Part shown: positions 45,665 to 54,238 of the stretch, in pieces
How positions within the stretch are numbered: the first letter of the stretch is position 1
Layout of the letters: each line of letters starts with the position of its first letter
NCBI RefSeq assembly: GCF_002298975.1
Contig: NZ_DBMV01000009.1
Location: 28,570 to 92,569 of the forward strand
Reading direction: 5' to 3'
Length of the DNA stretch: 64,000 nucleotides
Source of the DNA: Ralstonia sp. UBA689
GTDB taxonomy: Bacteria > Pseudomonadota > Gammaproteobacteria > Burkholderiales > Burkholderiaceae
The notes under the pieces: model-generated
Seen by the model: the letters and a program-made list of their open reading frames with translations, nothing else
Database searches by the model: none
Told to the model about the DNA's origin: nothing
Made by a program: the position numbers and the translations under genes

Positions 45665-45723
45665 CTGGCGCCGGAAAAGATCGCGAGCCCGCTGCTGTGG
45701 GGCCCACGACCTTCTATCAAGCG

Positions 45724-46048
45724 CTACTCAACGGTCTTCTCATAGACGTCCAGCCCATGGAAGCCGGGTGGAACCACACTCTGCCGCCGGCGGATGAATT
45801 CATCGCCATGCTCCAGCACGGCCAGCGGCGATAGCCCGCTGCCGATCCACGCATCGCTCAGCCACAGCGACAGGCGCAGCCCGAGCAATTGCCTGAGCAG
45901 CAGAACGTGCCCCGTTCCGCTGCGTTCCGCTGAGAGATCGATCGGCGTAAGCGCCATCCACGCTACCTTGCTGGACCAGCCGATAGATCGATGGAATATC
46001 CAATAGCCCCGCGCGGCGAAACACCATCTCGCCTTCTGTAACACGCAT
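45724..46048 (-). pseudogene. Frameshifted remnant of a small gene (possible GNAT-like protein)
   Basis: In one frame from 46048 the product reads MRVTEGEMVFRRAGLLDIPSIYRLVQQ and continues to DRSL; at about 45920-45935 the plausible sequence moves to another frame (LSAERSGTGHVLLLRQLL, then LSLWLSDAWIGSGLSPLAVLEHGDEFI) and runs to a stop at 45724. The opening resembles the start of acetyltransferases (RRAGLLDIPSIYRLV). The C-terminus after GDEFI is short, so the gene may also be truncated. A sequencing error is possible. It lies next to tRNA-Met. Confidence 0.5.
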
Positions 46049-46203
46049 GCCCCACATCCCCCTCAATCCGACTCCGGCCTGCATTCCCTGCGGCACGTAA
46101 TATCGGCGACTCTGACGAGAAGTTGGGCGGTGGGGAATCCGGGGAACTGCGATGGGGCCGCGCGATGTTGCCAGCGGTGTCTGCGGCTTTCCTGGCCGAC
46201 CTG

Positions 46204-47178
46204 TCAGCGCTCGACCGCCTGTTCGGCAAACGCCTCGGGTTGTGCGGGCGCCGATAAGGCAAGCGCCATCACCCATTCCGTCGTCAACGCGGGCTGGGTC
46301 ACGGGCAGCATGTGTCCGCCCTCCACCACGCGCAGATTGACTCGATCGAGCTTCTGCTTGAGCGCCTCGCCCTGGCGCTTCACATTGAGGATTTTGTCGC
46401 CGCGGCCATACAGCACGTCGACCGGCACCGTCATCGACGCATACCGGCGCTCCATGTCAGGCAGATCCTGCGGGGCTGAAACCAGGTCGGACGACGCTGC
46501 ATAGAACACGTGCGGGCGCAGCCCGAGCAGCCCGCCGCCCTTGAACGGAAAATCCTTCGGCATGGACTCGGGCGCAAAGACGGCGTCGGTGGCCTTGCGC
46601 GCGGTGACGATCGACATCGGGATTGCCAGCGTCCACGACACCAGCCGGCGCACCAGCGGCGACGGCAGCACCAATCCATTGAACGCACCGGGCGGCGCGC
46701 TCTCGGCATGCGTGAGCGGCGCAATGAGCGCCAGCCGGCGGATCGCCTGCGGGTGGTTGAGCCCCACCGCCAGCGCGATCGCGCCGCCCAACGAATGGCC
46801 CACCAGCACAGGCTTGTCCAGCCCAAGCGCCTCGATGCATTGCGCGACCATGCGCGCCTGCGCATAGATGTTGGCCGGCGACTGCGCACCGCGCAGTGAA
46901 AGCCCTGCCCCCGGCCGGTCGATCAGGATCACGCGGTGCGACTGCGCCAGCCGCTCGAAATCCAGGTAGGCGAAGTTGCGCAGGTTGCCGCACAGCCCAT
47001 GCACGAACACGATGGCCGGACCATCGCCCCGCTCGACGTAGTGCACGCGATCCCCATCGACGTCGACAAACTTGCCCTCCGGCGCAAACGCCTTGGTAAC
47101 GCGACGTGCGATGAAGAACGTCAACACGACGGGCGCTGCAATCACAAGAACGATGGCGCCAAGAAGAATGCTGGTCAT
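46204..47178 (-). CDS. Alpha/beta hydrolase with N-terminal membrane anchor
   Basis: 324 aa from MTSILLGAIVLVIAAPVVLTFFI, a hydrophobic N-terminal anchor. Hydrolase motifs: IVFVHGLCGNLRNF, nucleophile VGHSLGGAIAL with Ser129, DVLYGRGDKILNV (acid) and VEGGHMLPVTQP (His). Resembles carboxylesterases and epoxide-hydrolase-like proteins. It lies 16 nt after the Baeyer-Villiger monooxygenase gene in the same direction and could hydrolyse the ester or lactone that enzyme forms. Confidence 0.85.
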   Translation of the reverse strand: MTSILLGAIVLVIAAPVVLTFFIARRVTKAFAPEGKFVDVDGDRVHYVERGDGPAIVFVHGLCGNLRNFAYLDFERLAQSHRVILIDRPGAGLSLRGAQSPANIYAQARMVAQCIEALGLDKPVLVGHSLGGAIALAVGLNHPQAIRRLALIAPLTHAESAPPGAFNGLVLPSPLVRRLVSWTLAIPMSIVTARKATDAVFAPESMPKDFPFKGGGLLGLRPHVFYAASSDLVSAPQDLPDMERRYASMTVPVDVLYGRGDKILNVKRQGEALKQKLDRVNLRVVEGGHMLPVTQPALTTEWVMALALSAPAQPEAFAEQAVER

Positions 47179-47194
47179 GATGTGTCGGGATTCG

Positions 47195-48745
47195 TTAAGC
47201 GGGTTGCTGCGCACCGACCGGCTGCGCGCGGCGCTCGAACTGCATCGCGCTGTCGTCGAGCGTACCGAATTTCAGCATCATCAGGTCGCGCGCATAGTTC
47301 TGGTACGACTTCCACGGCTGCTTCGTGCCTTGCTTTGGCAGGATGGCGGCGGCGCGCTGAATGTAGCCCGAGGTCAGGTCGACGGCGGGTTCGCGGCCCA
47401 TGGCCTCGTCGTCCAATTGCGGCACGCAGGTGTCGAAGCCGTTGGCGTGCATATGGTTGAGCAGTCGGCACACGTACTGCGCAATGAGTTCGGCCTTGAG
47501 CGTCCACGACGCATTGGTGTAGCCGAACGACGACGCCAGGTTCGGCACGCCGCTGTACATCATGCCCTTGTAAGACACCGTCTGCGCCAGGTCGACGGGA
47601 CGCCCGTCCACGGTAATGGCCGCACCACCCAGCACCTTCAGCTTGAGCCCGGTGGCAGTGACGATTACGTCGGCGTCCAGGTGCTGGCCGCTCTTGAGTT
47701 GCAGGCCGGTGGACGTGAAGCGCGCGATCTCGTCGGTGGCGATGGAGGCCTTGCCTGCGCGGATCGTCTTGAACAAGTCGCCATCAGGGACGAGACACAG
47801 GCGCTGGTCCCACGGGTTGTAACGCGGCGTCAGGTGCTTGCGCACGTCGAATTCCGGGCCGAGCTGCTTGCCCGCCATGCGGATGATGAAGTCCTTGAAC
47901 GCGCGTGGCTTGCGGCGGGCGAGACCGTAGAAATACATCGTCAGCAGCACGTTCTTCGTGCGCACGAGCCGGTGTGCGAGACCGGACGGCAGCCAACGGC
48001 GCAGCGTGTTGGCCACGGCATCCTGCTCCGGTCGCGAGACGATATACGTAGGCGAGCGCTGCAGCATCGTCACGTGCTGCGCGGCGTCCGCCATGGCAGG
48101 CACGAGCGTGACGGCCGTCGCGCCGCTGCCGATCACGACCACGCGCTTGCCAGCGTAGGACAAATCGGCGGGCCAATGCTGCGGATGAACGATGCGGCCC
48201 TGGAACTGCTCCATGTCGGGCCATGTGGGCGCGTGACCTTCTTCGTAGTCATAGTAGCCGCTGCACATGTAGAGGAATTTGCACGTGAAGTGCGCCTCTT
48301 CCTTGCGCGTGCCATCTGTGCGCAGCACACGCACCGCCCAGCGCGCCGCGGCGGAATCCCAACTGGCGCCCGTCACCTTGTGGTGGAAGCGGATCGACTT
48401 GTCGATGCCGAACACGCGCGCCGTGTCGTGGATGTAATCGAGGATGGTCTGGCCGTCGGAGATGGCCTTGTTGCTGTGCCACGGACGGAAGCTGTAGCCG
48501 AGCGTGAACATGTCGGAATCCGACCGGATGCCCGGGTAGCGGAACAGGTCCCATGTGCCGCCCAGCGTCGCACGGCTCTCCAGGATGGCGAAGCGCGCGG
48601 ATGGACAACGCTCGCGCAGGTGATAGGCCGCGCCCACCCCGGAGAGGCCGGCGCCGACAATCAACACATCGAAATCCGCATCCGACGCGGTTGGCTGGCT
48701 GCGGGGCGGCTGCATGCTGGCGCTCCTGTCGATCATCGTCTCCAT
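47195..48745 (-). CDS. Flavin-dependent Baeyer-Villiger-type monooxygenase (EthA-like)
   Basis: 516 aa from METMIDRSASM with a clear AGGAGAC ribosome-binding site. First Rossmann GAGLSGVGAAYHL near residue 30, BVMO fingerprint FQGRIVHPQHWP in the linker, second nucleotide site VVIGSGATAVT, and TSFG-type ending. The C-terminal part ends in a YARDLMMLKFG segment. Such enzymes insert oxygen beside a ketone, giving esters; EthA of Mycobacterium also activates ethionamide. Downstream hydrolase and divergent TetR gene complete the unit. Confidence 0.9.
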   Translation of the reverse strand: METMIDRSASMQPPRSQPTASDADFDVLIVGAGLSGVGAAYHLRERCPSARFAILESRATLGGTWDLFRYPGIRSDSDMFTLGYSFRPWHSNKAISDGQTILDYIHDTARVFGIDKSIRFHHKVTGASWDSAAARWAVRVLRTDGTRKEEAHFTCKFLYMCSGYYDYEEGHAPTWPDMEQFQGRIVHPQHWPADLSYAGKRVVVIGSGATAVTLVPAMADAAQHVTMLQRSPTYIVSRPEQDAVANTLRRWLPSGLAHRLVRTKNVLLTMYFYGLARRKPRAFKDFIIRMAGKQLGPEFDVRKHLTPRYNPWDQRLCLVPDGDLFKTIRAGKASIATDEIARFTSTGLQLKSGQHLDADVIVTATGLKLKVLGGAAITVDGRPVDLAQTVSYKGMMYSGVPNLASSFGYTNASWTLKAELIAQYVCRLLNHMHANGFDTCVPQLDDEAMGREPAVDLTSGYIQRAAAILPKQGTKQPWKSYQNYARDLMMLKFGTLDDSAMQFERRAQPVGAQQPA

Positions 48746-48787
48746 GCGGTCTCCTTTCTGGGGCCTTGCGACCCGGCGGATTTCATC

Positions 48788-48818
48788 TTAAATGTGGTGT
48801 ATGTCATCACCACTTTAA
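48788..48818. promoter_or_regulatory. Inverted repeat between the monooxygenase and TetR genes, probable operator
   Basis: TTAAATGTGGTG (48788-48799) and CACCACTTTAA (48808-48818) are near-perfect inverted copies; the core GTGGTG and CACCAC arms pair fully with an 8-nt spacer. It lies 30 nt before the TetR gene and 42 nt before the monooxygenase start, within the shared promoter region. Confidence 0.7.
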
Positions 48819-48848
48819 TTTTCGGGCGTCCTGACGTCAAATAGCGAA

Positions 48849-49496
48849 ATGGAGAAAACATTTGAAACGGCCAAGAAGGGCCGCCCGTATGGCGGCGTGG
48901 CGCCGGAAGCACGCGCAGCCGAGCGTCGTGACGCGTTGATCGGCGCGGCCACCCGCGTCTTCGGCACGGTGGGGTTCCGCAAGGCCACCGTGCGTGCGAT
49001 CTGCCAGGAGGCGAAGCTCAACGATCGCTACTTCTACGCCGCATTCGACAGCACCGAAGCGCTGCTGCGCGCGACCTACCAGCAACACGCAGATCACCTG
49101 CGCGCGCAGGTCTCACACGCCGTTGCCAAAGTGGACGGCGGTTTGGAAGCGCGCATTGACGCCGGGTTGCATGCGTTCTTCACCTTTCTGCGCGATCCGT
49201 GCACGGCGCGGGTCCTACTGCTTGAGGTGATGGGCGTGAGCCCCGAAACCGATGCTACCTACCAGCGCAACCTGCTGGAATTCGGCAAACAGATCATGGC
49301 GGTCGCGCAGGGGCCCGGCACCGACGATGCCGAGGCTCGCACCGACCAACGCATCATTGGCCTGGCGCTCGTGGGCGCCATGACCAACGTCGGCGCGGCC
49401 TGGCTGCTGACCGGCTATCGCGATCCAGAAGAACAAATGGTGCGCAACTGCCGGCAGGTGCTGCTCGGTACGTTGCAGTCCCTTGTCGCGCGTTGA
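48849..49496 (+). CDS. TetR-family transcriptional regulator
   Basis: 215 aa. N-terminal helix-turn-helix ALIGAATRVFGTVGFRKATVRAICQEAKLNDRYFY (residues 25-65 in two segments) is typical TetR; the rest is an all-helical ligand domain. Divergent from the Baeyer-Villiger monooxygenase gene with an inverted repeat between, so it probably represses that gene and itself. No clear Shine-Dalgarno before the ATG. The arrangement is like EthR-EthA in mycobacteria. Confidence 0.9.
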   Translation: MEKTFETAKKGRPYGGVAPEARAAERRDALIGAATRVFGTVGFRKATVRAICQEAKLNDRYFYAAFDSTEALLRATYQQHADHLRAQVSHAVAKVDGGLEARIDAGLHAFFTFLRDPCTARVLLLEVMGVSPETDATYQRNLLEFGKQIMAVAQGPGTDDAEARTDQRIIGLALVGAMTNVGAAWLLTGYRDPEEQMVRNCRQVLLGTLQSLVAR

Positions 49497-49532
49497 CCTC
49501 TCCCACAACCTGCGCTGTCTTCAATTTTCTAT

Positions 49533-49566
49533 AAAGCGAACAAACTCATCCTGATTAATTCGCTTT
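49533..49566. promoter_or_regulatory. Inverted repeat AAAGCGAA-N18-TTCGCTTT upstream of an MFS gene
   Basis: Perfect 8-bp arms (49533-49540 and 49559-49566), spacer 18 nt, 110 nt before the transporter start. The TTCGCTTT half-site also occurs at 51941-51948 in the LysR-dehydrogenase intergenic region. Probably a regulator-binding site; a transcript hairpin is possible but the spacer is large. Confidence 0.5.
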
Positions 49567-49676
49567 CTCCTGTCGTCGGCCGCCACTACCCTTGCAACGC
49601 CTGATTGCGTACCGGCGCCTGCCGCCCACACCTGCACAGGCCACGACAACAATCGAAAACGACAGGAGATCACCAC

Positions 49677-50996
49677 GTGACCCAAGCCCGCACCCTGGCG
49701 GCCGATGCCGGCTTCCAGCAGCCCGGCACGTTTGCCCGCCTGCGCTCCATCTTCAGTGGATCGGTCGGCAACCTCATCGAGTACTACGACTGGTACGTGT
49801 ACTCCGCCTTCTCCCTGTACTTCGCCAAGGTTTTCTTCCCGAGCGGTAGCCAGACGGTGCAGTTACTCAATACCGCAGCCATCTTTGCGGTCGGGTTCGT
49901 CATGCGGCCCATTGGTGGCTGGCTGGTGGGCCTGTATGCCGATCGCAAGGGCCGCAAGGCCGCACTGCTCGTCTCGGTGCTGGCCATGTGCCTGGGGTCG
50001 CTCGTTATTGGCCTGACGCCGGGCTACGCCACCATCGGCGTGGCGGCGCCTGTGCTGCTTGTGCTGGCGCGTCTGCTGCAGGGGCTGAGCCTCGGCGGTG
50101 AATACGCCAGCTCGGCCACGTACCTGAGCGAAATGGCGGACGCGCGCAGCCGTGGTTTCTATTCGAGCTTCCTGTTCGCCACGCTGTCGCTGGGGCAACT
50201 GCTGGCGATGGGCGTGCTGGTGGTGCTGCAGCAATTCTTCCTGACCACGGCGCAACTGGAGGCGTGGGGCTGGCGCATTCCCTTCCTGATCGGCTCGCTG
50301 GCGGCGGGCGCGGCGATCTACCTGCGCCGCAACATGGAAGAGACCGAATCGTTCGAGCAGCACCGGCGCGACAAGAAACGTCGCGCGTCGATCGCAGAAC
50401 TGTTCCAGCACAAGCGCGAATGCCTGATCGTGGCGGGCCTGACGCTCGGCGGCACGGTCGCCTTCTACGCCTACACGACCTACATGCAGAAGTTCCTGGT
50501 CAACAGCGCCGGGATGAGCAAGGCAGATGCATCGATGGTGTCGGTCATCAGCTTGGTCGCCTTCGTGCTGATGCAGCCGGTGTTCGGTGCGCTGTCGGAC
50601 CGCGTTGGCCGCCGGCCGCTGCTGATCGGGTTCGGCGTGCTGGGCACAATCTGCACGGTGCCGATCTTCTATGAGCTGACTGCCGCGCGCACCATGGGCG
50701 GCGCCCTGCTGCTGATCCTGGGCGCGCTGCTGATCGTCAGCCTGTATTCGTCGGTGAGCGCGGTGGCCAAGGCGGAGCTGTTTCCGGTCGGCATCCGTGC
50801 CCTGGGCGTTGGCCTGCCTTATGCGATTACGGTGTCGCTGTTCGGTGGCACGGCCGAGTACATCGCGCTGTGGACCAAGAGCATCGGGCACGAGACTTGG
50901 TTCTTCTGGTATGTGTCGGCGTGCATTCTGGTATCGCTGCTGTGTTACCTGTGGATGCCCGACCCCAAGCAGGTGTCGCGCATCGATCAGGATTGA
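49677..50996 (+). CDS. MFS transporter, MHS type
   Basis: 439 aa from a GTG (VTQARTLAADAGF), with AGGAGA 7 nt upstream. Opening IFSGSVGNLIEYYDWYVYSAF, then GWLVGLYADRKGRKAALL, RLLQGLSLGGEYASSATYLSEM and LSDRVGRRPLL define the subfamily of alpha-ketoglutarate/proline-betaine type H+ symporters. Twelve hydrophobic segments are expected. It is convergent with the LysR gene at 51040 and preceded by an inverted repeat. Substrate unknown. Confidence 0.88.
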   Translation: MTQARTLAADAGFQQPGTFARLRSIFSGSVGNLIEYYDWYVYSAFSLYFAKVFFPSGSQTVQLLNTAAIFAVGFVMRPIGGWLVGLYADRKGRKAALLVSVLAMCLGSLVIGLTPGYATIGVAAPVLLVLARLLQGLSLGGEYASSATYLSEMADARSRGFYSSFLFATLSLGQLLAMGVLVVLQQFFLTTAQLEAWGWRIPFLIGSLAAGAAIYLRRNMEETESFEQHRRDKKRRASIAELFQHKRECLIVAGLTLGGTVAFYAYTTYMQKFLVNSAGMSKADASMVSVISLVAFVLMQPVFGALSDRVGRRPLLIGFGVLGTICTVPIFYELTAARTMGGALLLILGALLIVSLYSSVSAVAKAELFPVGIRALGVGLPYAITVSLFGGTAEYIALWTKSIGHETWFFWYVSACILVSLLCYLWMPDPKQVSRIDQD

Positions 50997-51000
50997 ATGA

Positions 51001-51026
51001 AAAGGTCGCCCGCGGGCGGCCTTTTT
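51001..51026. terminator. Terminator between the MFS gene and the convergent LysR gene
   Basis: GC-rich stem 51001-51011 with 51014-51024, with one G-T pair, followed by T-run on the plus strand and AAAA on the left, so it may work in both directions. Confidence 0.8.
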
Positions 51027-51039
51027 CTTGATGTGGTGA

Positions 51040-51939
51040 CTAGCGAAAATCCGCGTACTGCCGCACCAGAGCCAGCATGGCAGGAACCAGCCCGCGCATA
51101 TCGGCGCGCCGCCACTGGAAGGCATAGTGCAGCGGTGACAATGGCGGCTGGCTGGCCAGCCGTACCAGCGCGCTACCCTCTTCCCCGCTGGCTTGTGCGG
51201 CAGTCCATCCCGCCGGCAGAAAGCCAATGCCCACGCCTTCGCACAACATGCCGGCGACCGCGCTCCAGTTGTTGCAAGCTATGCGGCGCGCATTGTTGAT
51301 GCCGCGCGCCAGCAACCATTCGTCCAGAATGCGCGTGGTGCCCGCGCCGGCAGGCAATGTGACCAGAGCATGCTTGGCAAGCAATTCCGGTGTGAGCGTG
51401 CGCTTGTTGCCCACCAGTGCTTGCGCCGCCATCCACGCAAACTGCGCATCGGCCACCGGCTGCGAGAGGATGCTGCTGCGCGACGAGCGGCCCGCGACCA
51501 CCGCAAAATCCAATTCCCCCGTCTCCACCTGCCCTTCCAGCACCGCGCCCACGTCAACGTAAGGCTCCAGTTGCAATTGCGGATGCAGCTTCTGGACAGC
51601 CGCGACGAAACGCGGCAGCCAGGTCAGCGCAGAGAGTTCACCCACGCCAAAGCGCAGCCGCCCGGTCAGGCCCTGATGTTCCGCAAACGTGTCTTGCAAT
51701 GCCGCCACCGATTCCAGCACGCGCACCGCCGCCGGCAGCAGGCGCTCGCCGTCCAGGGTCAGCACGGCCCGATGCCCACTGCGGTCGAACAGCGGCCGCC
51801 CCAGCGCCTGCTCAAGCTCATTGATGCGCTTGGACAACGACGAGACCGACAGATGCAGGCGCTGCGCCGCAGTGGCGAAATTGGCACAGGTCGCCGCCCA
51901 GTAGAAGGCGTCAAGCTGCTTGATTGTTGGCGTCGACAT
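51040..51939 (-). CDS. LysR-family transcriptional regulator
   Basis: 299 aa. N-terminal helix-turn-helix LDAFYWAATCANFATAAQRLHLSVSSLSKRINELE in two parts, then a substrate-binding domain with typical RLRFGVGELSALTWLP. Divergent from the FMN-dependent hydroxy-acid dehydrogenase with a 97-nt region that has two TCGCTTTT motifs. Probably controls that gene, and possibly the transporter on its other side. Confidence 0.92.
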   Translation of the reverse strand: MSTPTIKQLDAFYWAATCANFATAAQRLHLSVSSLSKRINELEQALGRPLFDRSGHRAVLTLDGERLLPAAVRVLESVAALQDTFAEHQGLTGRLRFGVGELSALTWLPRFVAAVQKLHPQLQLEPYVDVGAVLEGQVETGELDFAVVAGRSSRSSILSQPVADAQFAWMAAQALVGNKRTLTPELLAKHALVTLPAGAGTTRILDEWLLARGINNARRIACNNWSAVAGMLCEGVGIGFLPAGWTAAQASGEEGSALVRLASQPPLSPLHYAFQWRRADMRGLVPAMLALVRQYADFR

Positions 51940-51940
51940 G

Positions 51941-51989
51941 TTCGCTTTTATCGAAAAATATCCTTTTCATAATATCGCTTTTTAGATAT
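51941..51989. promoter_or_regulatory. Probable LysR binding region between LysR gene and dehydrogenase
   Basis: TTCGCTTTTATCGAA (51941-51955) has TTCG/CGAA arms and contains T-N11-A. ATATCGCTTTTTAGATAT (51972-51989) has ATATC/GATAT arms. The shared TCGCTTTT repeats lie at 51942-51949 and 51975-51982, 33 bp apart, which is about three helical turns. Confidence 0.55.
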
Positions 51990-52036
51990 ATCTTGCGTGC
52001 TTAGAATGGGCAGCCTTGATCTGGATAGACCTGCAG

Positions 52037-53224
52037 ATGACCTTCCTCGCCAAATCCGCCCAGCCGCCGCGCGCGCTGCGGAACATCCTGAGCCTGCACG
52101 ACTTCGAAGAGAAAGCGCGGCGCGTGTTGCCGCGTCCCATCTTCGGCTATGTGAGCGGCGCGGCGGAAGACAACCGCACCCGCGACGACAACCGCAAGGT
52201 GTTCGATGCGTATGGCTTTGTGACGCGCGTGCTGCAGGACGTGTCCAAACGGCAGCAAACGGTTGAACTGTTTGGCCAGCGCTTTGCCTCCCCTTTCGGC
52301 ATTGCGCCGATGGGCATCAACGCCTTGTCGGTCTATCGCGGCGACATCGTCCTCGCGCGTGCGGCGCAGGCAGCGGGTATTGCGTCCATCATGAGCGGTT
52401 CATCACTGATTCCGCTGGAAGACGTTGCCGCAGCCGCGCCGCAGACGTGGTTCCAGGCCTATCTTCCGGGGGACGAGGCGCGCATCCGTGCGCTGCTCGA
52501 GCGTGTCGCGCACGCGGGCTACAAGACACTGGTGGTCACGGTGGACATTCCCGTCTCAGCCAACCGCGAGAACAACGTGCGCACCGGCTTCTCCACGCCG
52601 CTGCGGCCAAGCCCGCGCCTGGCGTGGGATGGGCTGACGCGGCCACGCTGGCTGCTGGGCACCTTTGCCCGCACGTTGCTCAAGCACGGCATGCCGCATT
52701 TCGAAAACTCCTTTGCCACGCGCGGCGCGCCGATCCTGTCGGCCAACGTGCTGCGCGACTTTTCCGCACGCGATCACCTGAGCTGGGCGCACCTCAAGCA
52801 GATCCGCCAGCAATGGAAGGGGCGCCTGGTTATCAAGGGCATCCTCAGCGTGGACGACGCCATCATTGCGCGCGATCTGGGCGCAGACGGAGTCATCCTC
52901 TCCAATCACGGCGGTCGGCAGCTCGATGGGGCCGTCTCGCCGATGCGGATTCTGGGCGACGTGGTGCAGGCGGTGGGACATGACACCCCAGTCATGATCG
53001 ACAGCGGCTTTCGCCGAGGTTCGGACGTGCTGAAGGCACTGGCGCTGGGGGCGCACATGGTGTTTGTCGGGCGGCCGTTCAACTACGCGGCCGCCGTGGC
53101 AGGCGAGGCTGGCGTTGCGCACGCCATCGGCCTGCTGCAGGAAGAAGTGGATCGCAACATGGCCATGCTGGGCGTGAACCACTGCAAGCAGCTCACGCCC
53201 AGCATGCTGATCCGCAAGCGTTAG
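52037..53224 (+). CDS. FMN-dependent alpha-hydroxy acid dehydrogenase (LldD-like)
   Basis: 395 aa from MTFLAKSAQPPRALRN. Oxidises a 2-hydroxy acid to the 2-oxo acid with FMN, as lactate, mandelate or glycolate enzymes do. Motifs: IFGYVSGAAEDNRT, SPFGIAPMGI, TLVVTVDIPVSANRENN, LVIKGILSVDDA, SNHGGRQLDGA with catalytic His291 and DSGFRRGSDVLKALALGA. Size and body are of the L-lactate dehydrogenase class but substrate is not readable. A TTG start seven codons earlier is possible. Stop overlaps the convergent AstE-like gene by 4 nt. Confidence 0.9.
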   Translation: MTFLAKSAQPPRALRNILSLHDFEEKARRVLPRPIFGYVSGAAEDNRTRDDNRKVFDAYGFVTRVLQDVSKRQQTVELFGQRFASPFGIAPMGINALSVYRGDIVLARAAQAAGIASIMSGSSLIPLEDVAAAAPQTWFQAYLPGDEARIRALLERVAHAGYKTLVVTVDIPVSANRENNVRTGFSTPLRPSPRLAWDGLTRPRWLLGTFARTLLKHGMPHFENSFATRGAPILSANVLRDFSARDHLSWAHLKQIRQQWKGRLVIKGILSVDDAIIARDLGADGVILSNHGGRQLDGAVSPMRILGDVVQAVGHDTPVMIDSGFRRGSDVLKALALGAHMVFVGRPFNYAAAVAGEAGVAHAIGLLQEEVDRNMAMLGVNHCKQLTPSMLIRKR

Positions 53225-54204
53225 ACCGCTTCCGGCCGCCCCAGCCGCACGACCGTCACGCCCGGCGCAAGGTGCCGCAACGATGGCTGCAGCAGCACGC
53301 AGTTGTCGTATGGCGTGACGATCTGCACGTCGCCATCGGTGGCGATCACAGTGCCGGCACGGGCGATGATCTCCATGCCGCGGTAATCCTCGGCAAACCG
53401 GAACGCGGTGGACTTGGCGACCACCGGATCGGTCACGCGGATGCACTGCACATCCAGCGCAGGCGCAATGCCCAGCCACGCCGAAACCGCCTGCGCGTCG
53501 ACCGTGCCCTGCTCGACCAGAAAACGCGCGCAGGCGTCGAGCGCCACGTCGCGGCTCACATGCTCGAAGTGCTGGCCACATTCGATGAGCAGCGCATTCC
53601 TGGGGCTGGCGGCGTCGCCAAAACCGCCGTAGTCGCGCAGGCGGCGGCCGGCGGCATGGCCAGCATCGATCATCAGGTGAGCGGGTGCACCGATCTGCCG
53701 GCCGAACGCAACGCCCTTCTCCAGCGGGCCGGTCAGCATCAGTGGCGCGGCCTTCTCGTGCATCGAGTGGATGTCGAGCAGGGTGTCGACCGTGTCGATC
53801 ACGGGGCGCAGTTCGCGCGCGCGGCGCAGCTCCAGCGTGTCGCCTGGGCCGTCGAGCTTGTCGGCAGACCACACGCGGTTCAGGTCTTCATCGATGAAGC
53901 GGGTGGCGTCCGGGTCATGGATATCGAAGCGCTCATAGGCCTCGACGTTAGCAAACGACAGCGTCAGGCGCCCGCGCACCGGGCGTATGCCGGCCGCCAG
54001 CAGTGTATCCACCGCAATGGCACCGCACAGCTCGTTGCCGTGCGTGAGCGCGTTGATCATGACGTGCGGGCCGGGCACACCGCTGTCGAACGTGTGCACG
54101 TAATCCACACCGTGCGTGCCGGTCTTCCAGCGGCGGATATCGGGTTTCTGCAGCTCGATCGGGTAGACCGACAGCGTGGCGCGCAGCGCCTCCAGGGTCA
54201 TCAT
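53221..54204 (-). CDS. AstE/aspartoacylase-family zinc carboxypeptidase-like deacylase
   Basis: 327 aa from MMTLEALRATLSVYPIEL (two tandem ATGs). Zinc motif region ALTHGNELCGAIAVDTLL (HxxE), second His in LLDIHSMHEKAAP, and a C-terminal beta domain. The family includes succinylglutamate desuccinylase and aspartoacylase, which hydrolyse N-acyl amino acids. Substrate here unknown. It lies 34 nt downstream of an MHS transporter gene in the same direction, so import and hydrolysis of one compound is plausible. The frame upstream of 54204 is not used. Confidence 0.85.
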   Translation of the reverse strand: MMTLEALRATLSVYPIELQKPDIRRWKTGTHGVDYVHTFDSGVPGPHVMINALTHGNELCGAIAVDTLLAAGIRPVRGRLTLSFANVEAYERFDIHDPDATRFIDEDLNRVWSADKLDGPGDTLELRRARELRPVIDTVDTLLDIHSMHEKAAPLMLTGPLEKGVAFGRQIGAPAHLMIDAGHAAGRRLRDYGGFGDAASPRNALLIECGQHFEHVSRDVALDACARFLVEQGTVDAQAVSAWLGIAPALDVQCIRVTDPVVAKSTAFRFAEDYRGMEIIARAGTVIATDGDVQIVTPYDNCVLLQPSLRHLAPGVTVVRLGRPEAV

Positions 54205-54238
54205 GCGAAATCCTTGGCGATACAAAAACGGTTTGGGT

